From: Agarophyton chilense
Lineage: Eukaryota > Rhodophyta > Florideophyceae > Gracilariales > Gracilariaceae
Direction of reading: 5' to 3'
Assembly: GCA_030374765.1 (NCBI GenBank)
Contig: JARGXX010000117.1
Span: 1,302,001-1,366,000, forward strand
DNA: 64,000 nt
Positions 55,334-64,000 of the stretch are shown here, in pieces. The notes beneath the pieces were generated by a model. That model was not told the DNA's origin. It saw only the letters and a list, made by a program, of their open reading frames with translations, and searched no databases. Both the position numbers and the translations under genes were made by a program. Numbering within the stretch: the first letter of the stretch is position 1; each line of letters starts with the position of its first letter.

Positions 55334-56424
55334 GGATTGAACCCTCCGAGGGTTATGATTATGATCCACTCTAAGGTGTGCTGAGGTGGCACTGTTTTCT
55401 GGTTAGAGTTCGCCTATGAAGTGAAAATTCGGATGGCCCATGGTTGGACTGGCCCCGTGATACACGTGGCTTAATTTTGGCACCGATATTCGGATATTTG
55501 TTAGAACGTTGGACTTTTGGGCCCTGACAGTGGGATCTCGACGTGTATGGCCCTGAGCAGGTGTGCACTACTGTAGAGTTTAGTTAGTGGGCCCTACTTA
55601 GGGAGATGAGATCTGACAGTCCGAAGCTCAAAGTAAAGGGTAACCAAGGTTGGTCTTCGATACCTTTAGAGGTTCTTCGTCGCCATCGTTTCGGCCTTAC
55701 AACCCGGAACGGGCTCTGGTTAGCAACGCCTGCGTAGGGACACGACTCCACTTGGAGAGTGCCCACGTTTGGGTTCCGTGCAACCACCCCCTTGGGACCG
55801 CTCAGACGACCTGCGTGCACGATACCCCGTGGGGGTTCTGCTTACTCGTTGCGTGCTTTTTGTGTTTCCTTTCGAGGACAGGTTTTCGCCCCTGTATTGG
55901 GTTTCTTTTGTTGTTTCGCCCCTTTTCTGGTTCTCGGGTCCGGTGCCTGTTAGTGCCCGACCCGCGCCCCGTTTTTCCTCTTCGCCGGATTTTCCCCCAT
56001 TCTTTGGAATACCCATACCCATTCCCGATCCAACGGTTTCTACCCCTCACCTCCGTCGGTACTGCCGGAATCCCCCGTGGGAGTTACACCCCACACTACG
56101 GGTGGAACGGAGGGCTCTGTCTCTGAGTCTGCCTCCCCCAGGGAGCAAGGCTTCGAACACCTTGAGAGCACTTCCCGTCGCCGGGTTTTGCTCCACAAGT
56201 GGTCTCCCGACTTAGAATCCGTTCTCGGACTTTTGGGTTGGTCATCCACGTGTTGGAATATCTCTTGGAAGAGGAAAGACCGTCGTGAAGATTTGTTGTA
56301 GTGGTCCCCTTTGGAAAGGGTGGAATTGGTTTTTATTTTTGTTTTGTGTTACGTCATCCGTTCTCCGGAAATCTAGTGATCGAATTTCATCGTTACCCCG
56401 AATCGTCGGTGTCGTGTCTGCAGC
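55334..56424 (+). other. Gypsy-3 5' region (LTR and leader, edges unresolved)
   Basis: About 1.1 kb between the end of Gypsy-2 coding similarity and the Gypsy-3 Gag ATG. It should hold the 5' LTR and primer-binding site. Several short frames (55650-56126, 55769-56215) are open but Pro/Phe-rich and look like chance. A tgtggtcccct-type sequence near 56300 might be the primer site, but it is not preceded by a clear CA end. The last part could also include the end of Gypsy-2. Confidence 0.4.
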
Positions 56425-58455
56425 ATGTCGCCGCCTACCCGTGGTTCCAGGACTGGATCGAACCGTCAAGCGAATTCAGTGCCCCGGGCCCCGCCTAGGT
56501 CGAGGAGCTCAATTCCCGAAGATCGGAACGATTCCGGTATCGATCCGGACACTCGGAGAGTACCCTCAGTGGTTTCAGGTCCTCGAGAGGTCGTGGCTCT
56601 GGGCCCAGCTCCAGTGGTGGAGACCCCCTCAGCAGCACCCCGAAGTCGGGCCGAACCTGAATTACAGCGCCTGGAGACTCGAATCGATATCGCCAACGCG
56701 GCTCACGTCGAGCTCCTTCAGGAGGTTACTACCCTCCGCTGCAAGGTGGAGGACGCCCAGGAGCGGGGAGTCGCCGATGACCTTCGTACCCTGAGGAGGG
56801 ATATGAACTCCCTTTTGGAAAGCTTTGCTACCCCTCGGGTCTTTATCCAGGAGTACCGGAGCCTCGTAAACGAACACCGCGTGCAAGCGGAACGCTTCCG
56901 AGCTCGGCTGGACACCCTCGAGGCCATTATCCGTATGGACGGAGACACAGAAGCCTCGAAGGATAAACCCGACGTTTCGGAAGACGAAGAACACCACTCC
57001 GCTAAACGGGACCGCCGCAAGTCCAGGAAGAGGGTTCACCTCCAAGAGGATTTATCGGATTCCGATCCCAATCGCTCGTCATCGAGTTCGTCCTCCGAAT
57101 CTTCGGATAGTGAAGATGGACGCCGGTCATCCCGGGCGACTCGGTCGAAGGCTACTTACACCTCTCAAGGGGCAATCCGTACCCGGAAGAAGGGTAGGAA
57201 ACACCTTGGATTAAGGGAGCTGAAGCCGACGAATCCTCTCTATCGGAAGCTGCTATCGTACCGCTATTACCGGTTGGATAACCCTTCGGGAGATCGAACA
57301 TCCCGCGGAACGGGTAAGGTCAAGGACTACATCAAAACGCTGACCATCACCCTACAGAAGAGGCAGTTCACAGGAACAGACCCAATTCTGGTGCTCGATT
57401 TCCTTGCGAGGTTCGTCCAGGAGGCTGACATCCTCGGTATGAGTGAAGCGCAAGCGTATCTTGCATTACCCTATTTCTTAAAGGGGATGGCTGAAGACCA
57501 GTTCAACTCCGTCCGTGGATCATCCCGAGCCTCGGAAGGGGGAGTCACGTGCTGGCCCGAAGCGGTGCAGTACCTCTTGAGGTCATACGCTACTGGAAAT
57601 GCGATTCAGGAAGCAATCCTTGCATTAAGGGATACGCCGCAGAAGCCGATGGAAACCGAAACGGTGTATTCAACTGGCTTGAATAAAGCGTTTCACCGAT
57701 GCGGGAATGTATTCCCCGCCTACGAGAGATGCTCCATGTTTGTGGATGGTTTGGACCCCTCGATAAGGGCATTGGTTGCCCGACATCGGGAAGAGAAGCG
57801 CAAGCTGACCTACTTGGAACTGGTTCAGTACGCCCAGGCTGAGGGGGATACTCTCCGTGCCCGGCAGAACCGAAACAGTAGGCCGACACGTGCACTCCTC
57901 GCCGATGGAGGTAACTCGTCTTTGTCACTCGCAGGAGGCCCTGCCCCTGTGGGGTTCAATGATAACATTCAATTCATGGGAAGTAACCCCGAATCTATGG
58001 GTACGTCTGAGTTGCCTTCGACATCCGCTCCGACTACGAATGAAGACCTTGCGCTCTATACCCACGGACGGAGGGTGCCAGCCGCATCGCTACCTGTTGC
58101 GAATACCGCTGCTCGATTCTCTCGCCCCGGATGGAGGGATACAGCACCACGTCGCGTGGATTCACGTCCACAACCGAACCCAGCAGAGCTGATTTGCTAT
58201 TTGTGTTACCTCCGTGGTCACAAAGCACCAGACTGCACATTTCCCCTGCGGGAGGGTTCACGAATTATCGCTCAGTACGAGGCTCTGACCCCTGAGGAGA
58301 AAGCTGGAGTCCCGAGTAAGTCCTATGAGGAACAAAGGATACTCCGAGCTCACCTTGATGACAGGGATACAGAACTTGTACCCGCGAACGGGGAACAACC
58401 GGTCCCCTTCGAGGCAGCTGCACCGAATACGGTGGGGTCCGCTTCGAAAAACTAA
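56425..58455 (+). CDS. Gypsy-3 Gag (676 aa)
   Basis: ATG at 56425. Residues 1-75 are Pro/Ser/Arg-rich. About 80-175 is a predicted coiled coil (heptads around E-L-Q-R-L-E-T and L-R-R-D-M-N-S-L-L). About 180-265 is a highly charged Ser/Asp/Lys linker. About 270-505 is a helical capsid region (R-x-F-T-G-T-D-P-I-L-V-L-D-F-L-x-x-F type). A zinc knuckle C-x2-C-x4-H-x4-C lies near 592-605. It packages element RNA. The knuckle has the aromatic-poor L-C-Y-L-R-G-H-K-A-P-D-C pattern. The gene ends with TAA at 58453, where Pol overlaps in the -1 frame. The frame is fully open, so this protein could still be made. Confidence 0.88.
   Translation: MSPPTRGSRTGSNRQANSVPRAPPRSRSSIPEDRNDSGIDPDTRRVPSVVSGPREVVALGPAPVVETPSAAPRSRAEPELQRLETRIDIANAAHVELLQEVTTLRCKVEDAQERGVADDLRTLRRDMNSLLESFATPRVFIQEYRSLVNEHRVQAERFRARLDTLEAIIRMDGDTEASKDKPDVSEDEEHHSAKRDRRKSRKRVHLQEDLSDSDPNRSSSSSSSESSDSEDGRRSSRATRSKATYTSQGAIRTRKKGRKHLGLRELKPTNPLYRKLLSYRYYRLDNPSGDRTSRGTGKVKDYIKTLTITLQKRQFTGTDPILVLDFLARFVQEADILGMSEAQAYLALPYFLKGMAEDQFNSVRGSSRASEGGVTCWPEAVQYLLRSYATGNAIQEAILALRDTPQKPMETETVYSTGLNKAFHRCGNVFPAYERCSMFVDGLDPSIRALVARHREEKRKLTYLELVQYAQAEGDTLRARQNRNSRPTRALLADGGNSSLSLAGGPAPVGFNDNIQFMGSNPESMGTSELPSTSAPTTNEDLALYTHGRRVPAASLPVANTAARFSRPGWRDTAPRRVDSRPQPNPAELICYLCYLRGHKAPDCTFPLREGSRIIAQYEALTPEEKAGVPSKSYEEQRILRAHLDDRDTELVPANGEQPVPFEAAAPNTVGSASKN
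58446..58455 (+). other. Possible -1 frameshift site at the gag end
   Basis: G-AAA-AAC directly precedes the gag TAA stop. The -1 frame is open from upstream of here into Pol, whose first usable codon otherwise is a TTG. The heptamer is close to the A-AAA-AAC class but has G in the first place. A downstream pairing structure was not evaluated. Confidence 0.4.
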
Positions 58456-58457
58456 AC

Positions 58458-61400
58458 TTGGGAGTCTCCCCTGCTGGAGGGGCGTCTTCTAAGCCGGAGT
58501 TGAAGACGCCCGAGGCGCTCCAGCTTCGCTCCCCAGCTGTGACTATCCTTTCAAGGAGAACGGCTGACACCGACGTTAGCTCGGGATACTTTAGTGTCCT
58601 CCGTCGCCCGTGGATACGGTCCCGTAATCTCCGTATTCCGGATCGAGTTATGGTAATGGCCAAGCGGAATTATAAAGTATTCGCCGACTTCGGCCTGTCC
58701 AACCAGTTTATGGTACGTCAAATATCTGTCCTGGATACAGGAGCCGCTCCTAACTTAATTCATGTTGAATTGTTACCCCCGCTGCTCCGGGTTCAAATTC
58801 GTACCGGTCCACGTTTGGATATCGCCGATGCGAACAATAACCCGCTACGGACACTGGGTACAATTTCCCTCATGGTGAGGTTAGGCTCCTATCTCGTTCA
58901 GCTAGAGTTTATTGTATGCAAGTCACTTGCAGCACCAGTCATACTGGGTTGTGACTTTTGCGACCGCTTCGTGGAAGCCATCCGTCCTCGGAATAGAACT
59001 GTGGAACTCGAAGACGGGTCTACGATCCCAATCGTTCGTAAACCCTTACAGGGAACAGCGCGAACACGCGTTCCTCTCCCTGTCGCGCAGGAATCTGTGA
59101 AGAAGGACCCGGTGTCTACACGGGTAAAGGTTGCGACGTCAGTGGCTATCCCGCCAGAAACCCAGGTTTGGGTCACAGTTGTTACCAAGCAAATTGGTGT
59201 GCATGTGGTACAACCGAACCCGTCTCTGTATACGCGGCGTCCACTCGCCCTTGCGAATGGGGTTGTCTCCGTGGAAGCGGATAAACCTTTCAAGGTTTTG
59301 GTAGCTAACTTTGGAAAGACAACGCAGCATTTGGTCAAACACCAGATCCTGGGTTCTGTTCTTCCACACCCGCATGCGGTCGTACCTACAAAGATCTCTA
59401 TCGCAGAGGTCCTTGGTGTGGCGGACCCTAAGGAGGGGGAGGACACTGCCGAAATCGCGGAAGACGGTGAGCATACGACTGCAGCTTCACACGCTGAACA
59501 CTTTAAACCTCAGAAGGTTACGGCCCCTATCACAGGAGCAGACCAGACGGATCCTGTTCAGGAATTGGAAAAATGGGATCTCAACCATGTACCCGCATCT
59601 CATCGGGAGAAACTGAGGCACATGCTTCGTGAATTTACCCCCATGTGGGATGGTTACCTTGGAACTATTGGGATTACAGAACACCGCATCGACTTGTTAC
59701 CGAACACTCGGCCTATTCCCCAACACCCTTACAGGGCTGGACCGAAAGCTCGAGAAGAGGAGAAATCTCAGGTGGAGAAGATGCTTAAAGCGGGCGTAAT
59801 TGAACCTGCCCAGTCCGCTTGGGCCTCACAAGTGGTGTTAGTTCCGAAACCGGATGGATCGTGGCGTTTCTGCATCGATTACAGACGCCTGAACGAGGTA
59901 ACCATTAAGGATGTGTACCCGATCCCTCGGATGGACGAATACATCGACTCCCTTTGGAGCGCTACTGTTTTCTCTACCCTCGATGCCAATTCGGGCTACT
60001 GGCAAGTCCCTATTAGGGAGAAAGATCGACACAAAACGGCTTTTGTGTGTCATCAAGGACTTTTCCGATTCCGGAGGATGCCTTTTGAGTTGACAAATGC
60101 CCCCGCAACGTTTCAACGGGCGATAGACACTCTGTTGGCTCCCTTCAAGTGAAGGACATGTCTAGTGTATTTAGACGACATTATTGTCTTCTCCAACAAC
60201 CTGGATGACCACCTCGAACACGTCAGGGACGTAATGAAGATATTTCGCGACGCGGGAATCACCTTGAAACTCAAGAAGTGCGAGTTTTTCACCGATTCGG
60301 TTATGTATCTGCGTCATATCATCCGTCCCGGACAGTTTTCAATCGATGAAGTACGAGTGAAATCCTTGAAGGAAGTAAAACACCCGAAAACTCAAACGGA
60401 GTTGCGATCCTTCTTAGGTCTGTGTAACGTGTATCGCCGATTCGTCCCGAACTTTGCGGATATTGCCACCCCCCTCAACAGGCTCCTGCCGAAGGGACAA
60501 CCAGTTGAACTGGAACCTTTTGGCGACGCGGAAGCGTCTGCCTTCATGGCACTGGTGAATGCCGTAACATCACCGCCAATCTTGGCTCTACCCAATCCTG
60601 GGCTCCCTTACGAAGTGGACACCGATGCTAGTGCAAACCAAGTAGGGTGTGCACTGTTCCAATCCTCTGAGGATGGGGAACGTCACCCTATTGGGTACTG
60701 GTCACGTTCCCTGAATGTCCATGAAAGGAACTACTCGGTCTCCGAGAAAGAATGTTTAGCCGTTGTGTGGGCCTTAGCTACACTTCGCCCTTATCTGATG
60801 GGTACTCGTTTCAAAGTCCATACGGACCACGCATGCTTGCGTTGGCTCCTGGAGATCTCCGAACCCTCGGGCCACCTTATGCGCTGGCGTCTCCGACTGT
60901 CGGAATTCGACTTTGAGATCCTGTACAAGAAAGGGAAGCTGAACACTCAGGCTGATGCACTATCCCGCTTGGGAACCACAGCGGAAACGGAACCCTACGA
61001 GGACGATAAAATCCCATGTTTTATGGTATCGGACCTCGAGGGAGGAGCTCAACCGCTGACGGATGATGTTTGTGACGATATACTCGTCAATGAGAGTCTG
61101 GATTCGCCGACCGGCTCTTTTATACCTATCTCTCCAGAGGAGATGATACACGAGCAACAGCTCGACCCATTCTGTACACGGATTCGGGCTCGCCTCAACG
61201 GAGGATTTCAGTTACCTTTCGAGGGCGAGGATCAGGGTTACCTAATCAGCACCGTTGGACCTCGCCCGAGGATAGTGGTGCCGCACACCCTACAACAGAG
61301 GGTATTACACCTCACTCACTATGTGAAGGTTGGCGCCCACCCCCGGGGAAGAAAACTGTACCTCACGTTGAGAAGGGACTTTTACTGGCCGGCAATGGCA

Positions 61401-62990
61401 TTCGATTGTTACGCCGTCAGACGGGCCTGCGCAAATTGCGCCAAGAATGACGTCAAACTTCGGAAGCACTCTAAGAAGTTGACGCTGTTCCCGGCACGGG
61501 CTCCACTCGAATTCGTGGCCATAGACATCCTAGGGGAGTTTATCAGGACGCCCCGAGGTCATCGGCATCTGCTTCTCATATCTGAAAGATTCTCTAAGCT
61601 AAAGAGAACTGTGCCGCTGAAGCGGATCACTGCCGCTACCGTCGCGCAAGCGTTCGTGACCCATTGGGTGTTCGTATATGGACCGCTGGTGCAGTTGTTA
61701 TCCGACAACGGAGGGCAATTCGCATCAAAGTTCTTTCAGGATGTATGTCGAATCCTTGATGTAAGGAATTTATTTGCTACTACGTATCACCCTCAGGGGA
61801 ATGGCCAGGTGGAGAGGTTTAACCGCACGATACTCAACGCTTTGAGATCGTATGTTGCGGATCACCCCAAAAATTGGGACTTGTACACAGACGCTATCAC
61901 GTATGCATACAACACCCAGGTACATCGGGTTACATCGTTATCCCCATTTGAACTGGTACTGTCGAGGACACCGCCGCCGGTCGCCATCGAGGCTCAACCG
62001 ACGCTGTCGACGTACCCGTCACTGGGATTGTACCGAGAAGCCTGGAAGGAGTGGCTTACGAAGATGGTGCCGATAGCCCGGAAAGCAATGGACAAAGCTC
62101 AACGCGCCTACAAGAAGGACTTTGACAATCGGGTTCGCAAACCTCTACCTCAGGTGGAGCCCGACGACTTCGTCTTCCTTCGAAAGGAATACTACAATCC
62201 TGAAAAGGAACGTAGGCACAAGCTTTCGCCAATTGTGGACGGACCCTATCGTGTGGTTTCTGTAGACCCGGACACGGTGGTATTGGATATCGCTAACCGC
62301 CACGAACGGATCTCCAGGGACCGCATCAAACGAGCGCCCAACCCAAATGTGGAAGTGGTGTCGGCACCAACGCCCTCCACAGGGGATGATTCAACGGAAG
62401 TTAACCCGTCAGGTGGAGATTCTAACACCCGCCCCGTTATACTTCCGCACCCGGAACGTGGTTTAACCGACCTACCGGAAACTTCGGATACTCCCGAACC
62501 AGGGCCCGCTCTCTCAAGGGCCCAGTCTACGAACTCTTACAGAGGTACTCCCCCACCGGAGGTAATCAAGCCTCCTGGCTCTTCGCCTAAGGAGGGGGAG
62601 GAGGACTTAGTTCCTTCGCAGGACGATGTTTCGGCGTCAGCCAGTCGCCCTAACAGGGAATCTAGTTCTCACAGTGAGACGGCGAGCCCGACGGAGCCGG
62701 CGATAGAGAAGTCACAACCCCAGCATATGGATAGCGGCATCACCGCCGACCCAGCCGAGCACGACGTCAGAAAAGATGACGAAAACCCGCCTAGGGAGAG
62801 TCGTGTGGAGAACTCTGCACCCGTAACGCCTACAGAGCCGACGATCACCCACCGCCGCGGACGAGACACTGAGGTGTCGCACACTCAAACCCCGCTTTCT
62901 CGGGAACGAGCTGTGTCAGCGGACCCGCACGGGGAAGATCTCGACGACGAGGTTGACCAAATTTGGCTCTCCGTTATGGAATGGGAATAG
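58458..62990 (+). pseudogene. Gypsy-3 Pol (protease-RT-RNase H-integrase) with one nonsense codon
   Basis: One frame of about 1,510 codons is interrupted only by a TGA at 60150-60152. Protease D-T-G-A lies at codon 93. RT motifs run from about 59690, including P-A-Q-S-A-W-A-S and N-A-P-A-T-F-Q-R. The stop follows F-K and precedes R-T-C-L-V-Y-L-D-D (active site 60168-60179). RNase H has D-T-D-A-S, S-E-K-E-C-L and T-D-H. Integrase has H/H...C-x2-C and the triad Asp 61524, Asp 61704, Glu 61812 (35 residues between the last two, the normal D-D-35-E). A G-P-Y-R-V-V C-terminal motif and a 200-residue Pro/Ser/Glu-rich tail end at 62990. TGG to TGA at a conserved Trp is the simplest explanation of the stop. 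Confidence 0.88.
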
Positions 62991-63590
62991 GAACTCTTAT
63001 GGAGACACTGGGACCCTCAGGAATGGGAAAGAAATGAGTGAGACCCGTCGGTGACAGCTCAGGAGAGTGCTAGCGCGTGTCGAAAGCGCCACCTCACATC
63101 CGCTTCCGGAGTGGCAACCGGCGCCCGCGCATTTATGTTGCACACGTCGAATGGCACCGAGCCAATCAGAAGCCTCTAACGACCAACCGTTGCGCAAACC
63201 GCCTCACCGATCCAATCAAAAGGCTCTGACGACCAACCATCGCGCAAATCGCCTCCGTCGCACGGCGCGTTGCACAAGAGCAACCTTCGTCCCCGTAGCT
63301 CGGGTTGACGTTGAAGTCCTACGCCCCTGAGATTGGAGACGCTACCGCGTCGCGGTTTCTCAACCGTCACGAAATCTAAGAACACCGTTGTTATCGGGAA
63401 AATCTCAGATTTAAGAAGAACCCAAGACTCGGCCGTTTTGACTCCGTAGACGGAAGTTACAACGTAGCCCACAGGCCACTCGGCGCCGTTTGGACGAAGT
63501 GCTGAGACCCGCTCGCAACACGGAAGAGAACCCACCGGGGTGTGTCTAGACCCTACGTTGACACCCTCAAGGGAACTAGAGCGTTCCAAG
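62991..63590 (+). other. Spacer between Gypsy-3 Pol and chromodomain frame
   Basis: 600 bp with at least three in-frame stops relative to Pol, so simple read-through is unlikely. It contains the 50-bp tandem duplication at 63162-63261. An intron joining Pol to the chromodomain is possible but no convincing GT...AG pair was assigned. Confidence 0.45.
63162..63261 (+). repeat. 50-bp tandem duplication
   Basis: Two adjoining units both begin CCAATCA, then share CTCT.ACGACCAACC and GCGCAAA.CGCCTC, differing at about six positions. Lies just upstream of the chromodomain frame. Confidence 0.75.
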
Positions 63591-63779
63591 ATGGAAGAGA
63601 AGCCCGAACAGGGAAAAGTGTACCCGCTGGAAATCGTTATCCATCGCATCGTGCGTCACATCTACACCCCCGAGGGAGAAGTTCGCTACCAAGTCCGATG
63701 GTACGGATTCTCGCCTGAGGAGGATACAGTGGAACCCATTGAGCACCTTCCGAGGTCTAAGGTTTTATCCTATCACTGA
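63591..63779 (+). CDS. Gypsy-3 chromodomain protein or exon
   Basis: From the ATG at 63591 the frame encodes 62 residues that are almost only a chromodomain: Y-P-L-E-I-V-I-H-R-I-V, then V-R-Y-Q-V-R-W-Y-G-F-S-P-E-E-D-T-V-E-P-I-E-H-L and a stop. The aromatic residues Y, W and Y/F that line the methyl-lysine cage are present. The upstream frame is open from 63540 without an ATG. In most chromoviruses this domain is the C-terminal end of integrase; here it is 600 bp further on. It may be reached by splicing, or be a separate protein. Confidence 0.65.
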   Translation: MEEKPEQGKVYPLEIVIHRIVRHIYTPEGEVRYQVRWYGFSPEEDTVEPIEHLPRSKVLSYH

Positions 63780-64000
63780 CGCGCTCGGGTAACCTTGCCT
63801 CCAAGTCTGGATCGTGCCCAAGTCGGGTAAGCCACCACGGGAACTGTTGTGGATGGGACCTCAAAGTGAAGAAGATGTTGGACCTCTGAAGAGGAATTGA
63901 GGAGAATATCCCGGAGAACACGTATTGAGAGGGAATGTCTACTGGCCCTCGGCCTAGCGCCGTTAACCGGGGAACACAGCACCGGTTATCGGGACAGTTT
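63780..64000 (+). other. Gypsy-3 3' region, cut by window end
   Basis: No frame or repeat was recognised. It does not resemble 55334-56424 at sight, so the 3' LTR begins outside the window. Confidence 0.4.

Larger units (their letters stand above)
55334..64000 (+). mobile_element. Gypsy-3: nearly intact chromodomain gypsy element
   Basis: Leader, 676-aa Gag, Pol broken by one stop, and a separate chromodomain frame, in the order of a Ty3/gypsy chromovirus. The reading frames are otherwise clean over 6.5 kb, so it is the youngest gypsy here. The 3' LTR is beyond the window end. The 5' LTR should lie within 55334-56424, but without its partner I could not mark its edges. The G+C content is higher than in the Copia-B elements. 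Confidence 0.85.

Noticed and set aside
60150..60152. Selenocysteine or other recoded TGA
   Set aside because: RT has no cysteine here; the related elements indicate Trp, and no insertion element was identified. Kept only as a question in the findings.

Overview
The window is nuclear DNA of a transposon-rich eukaryote. Three things show this: Ty1/copia and Ty3/gypsy LTR retrotransposons with eukaryotic tRNA-type priming, a cut-and-paste DNA transposon of the CACTA-related Plavaka kind, and a fragment of tripeptidyl-peptidase II, a eukaryotic protease. The few host genes lack visible introns and sit in short islands between nests of mobile DNA. That layout fits a florideophyte red alga (compact intron-poor genes, LTR-rich intergenic DNA), but nothing in the sequence proves the lineage. 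An oomycete or another alga remains possible.

Layout. 1-2462: 3' end of a chromodomain gypsy element (Gypsy-1a, + strand) with its 433-bp LTR. 2890-11815: an old, broken copia-like element (Copia-B1), split by a younger copia element on the minus strand (Copia-A, 5987-10664, two 229-bp LTRs, CTCCT target duplication). 12380-23994: the host island. It holds an isopenicillin-N-synthase-like Fe(II)/2-oxoglutarate oxygenase, a METTL27-like methyltransferase, a small Ala/Gly-rich protein, a single-chain TauD-type oxygenase fused to a second METTL27-like methyltransferase, and an MDR-family reductase. 25.1-31.4 kb: decayed DNA with a tyrosine-recombinase remnant, a five-unit palindrome array and a truncated TPPII pseudogene.

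31.4-46.5 kb: a nest in which Plavaka-like element A abuts the start of a second Copia-B copy (B2), and a complete 7.9-kb Plavaka-like element B (38082-46010, 21-bp inverted repeats, AA target duplication) interrupts the B2 reverse transcriptase. 46466-51784: Gypsy-1b on the minus strand, cut off in RNase H, carrying a long antisense reading frame between its chromodomain and 3' LTR. 51785-51831: an orphan Plavaka terminus. 51832-55333: a decayed, 5'-truncated gypsy (Gypsy-2). 55334-64000: an almost intact gypsy (Gypsy-3) with a 676-aa Gag, a Pol broken by one nonsense codon, and a separate chromodomain frame. Its 3' end lies outside the window.

The enzymes at 12.4-24 kb (two Fe/2OG oxygenases, two related methyltransferase domains, one NAD(P)H-dependent MDR enzyme) are the kind of set found in specialised-metabolite pathways. 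The product is unknown. The two most unusual structures are the TauD-methyltransferase fusion and the antisense accessory frame kept in both Gypsy-1 copies. All similarity statements come from reading motifs; no database search was run.
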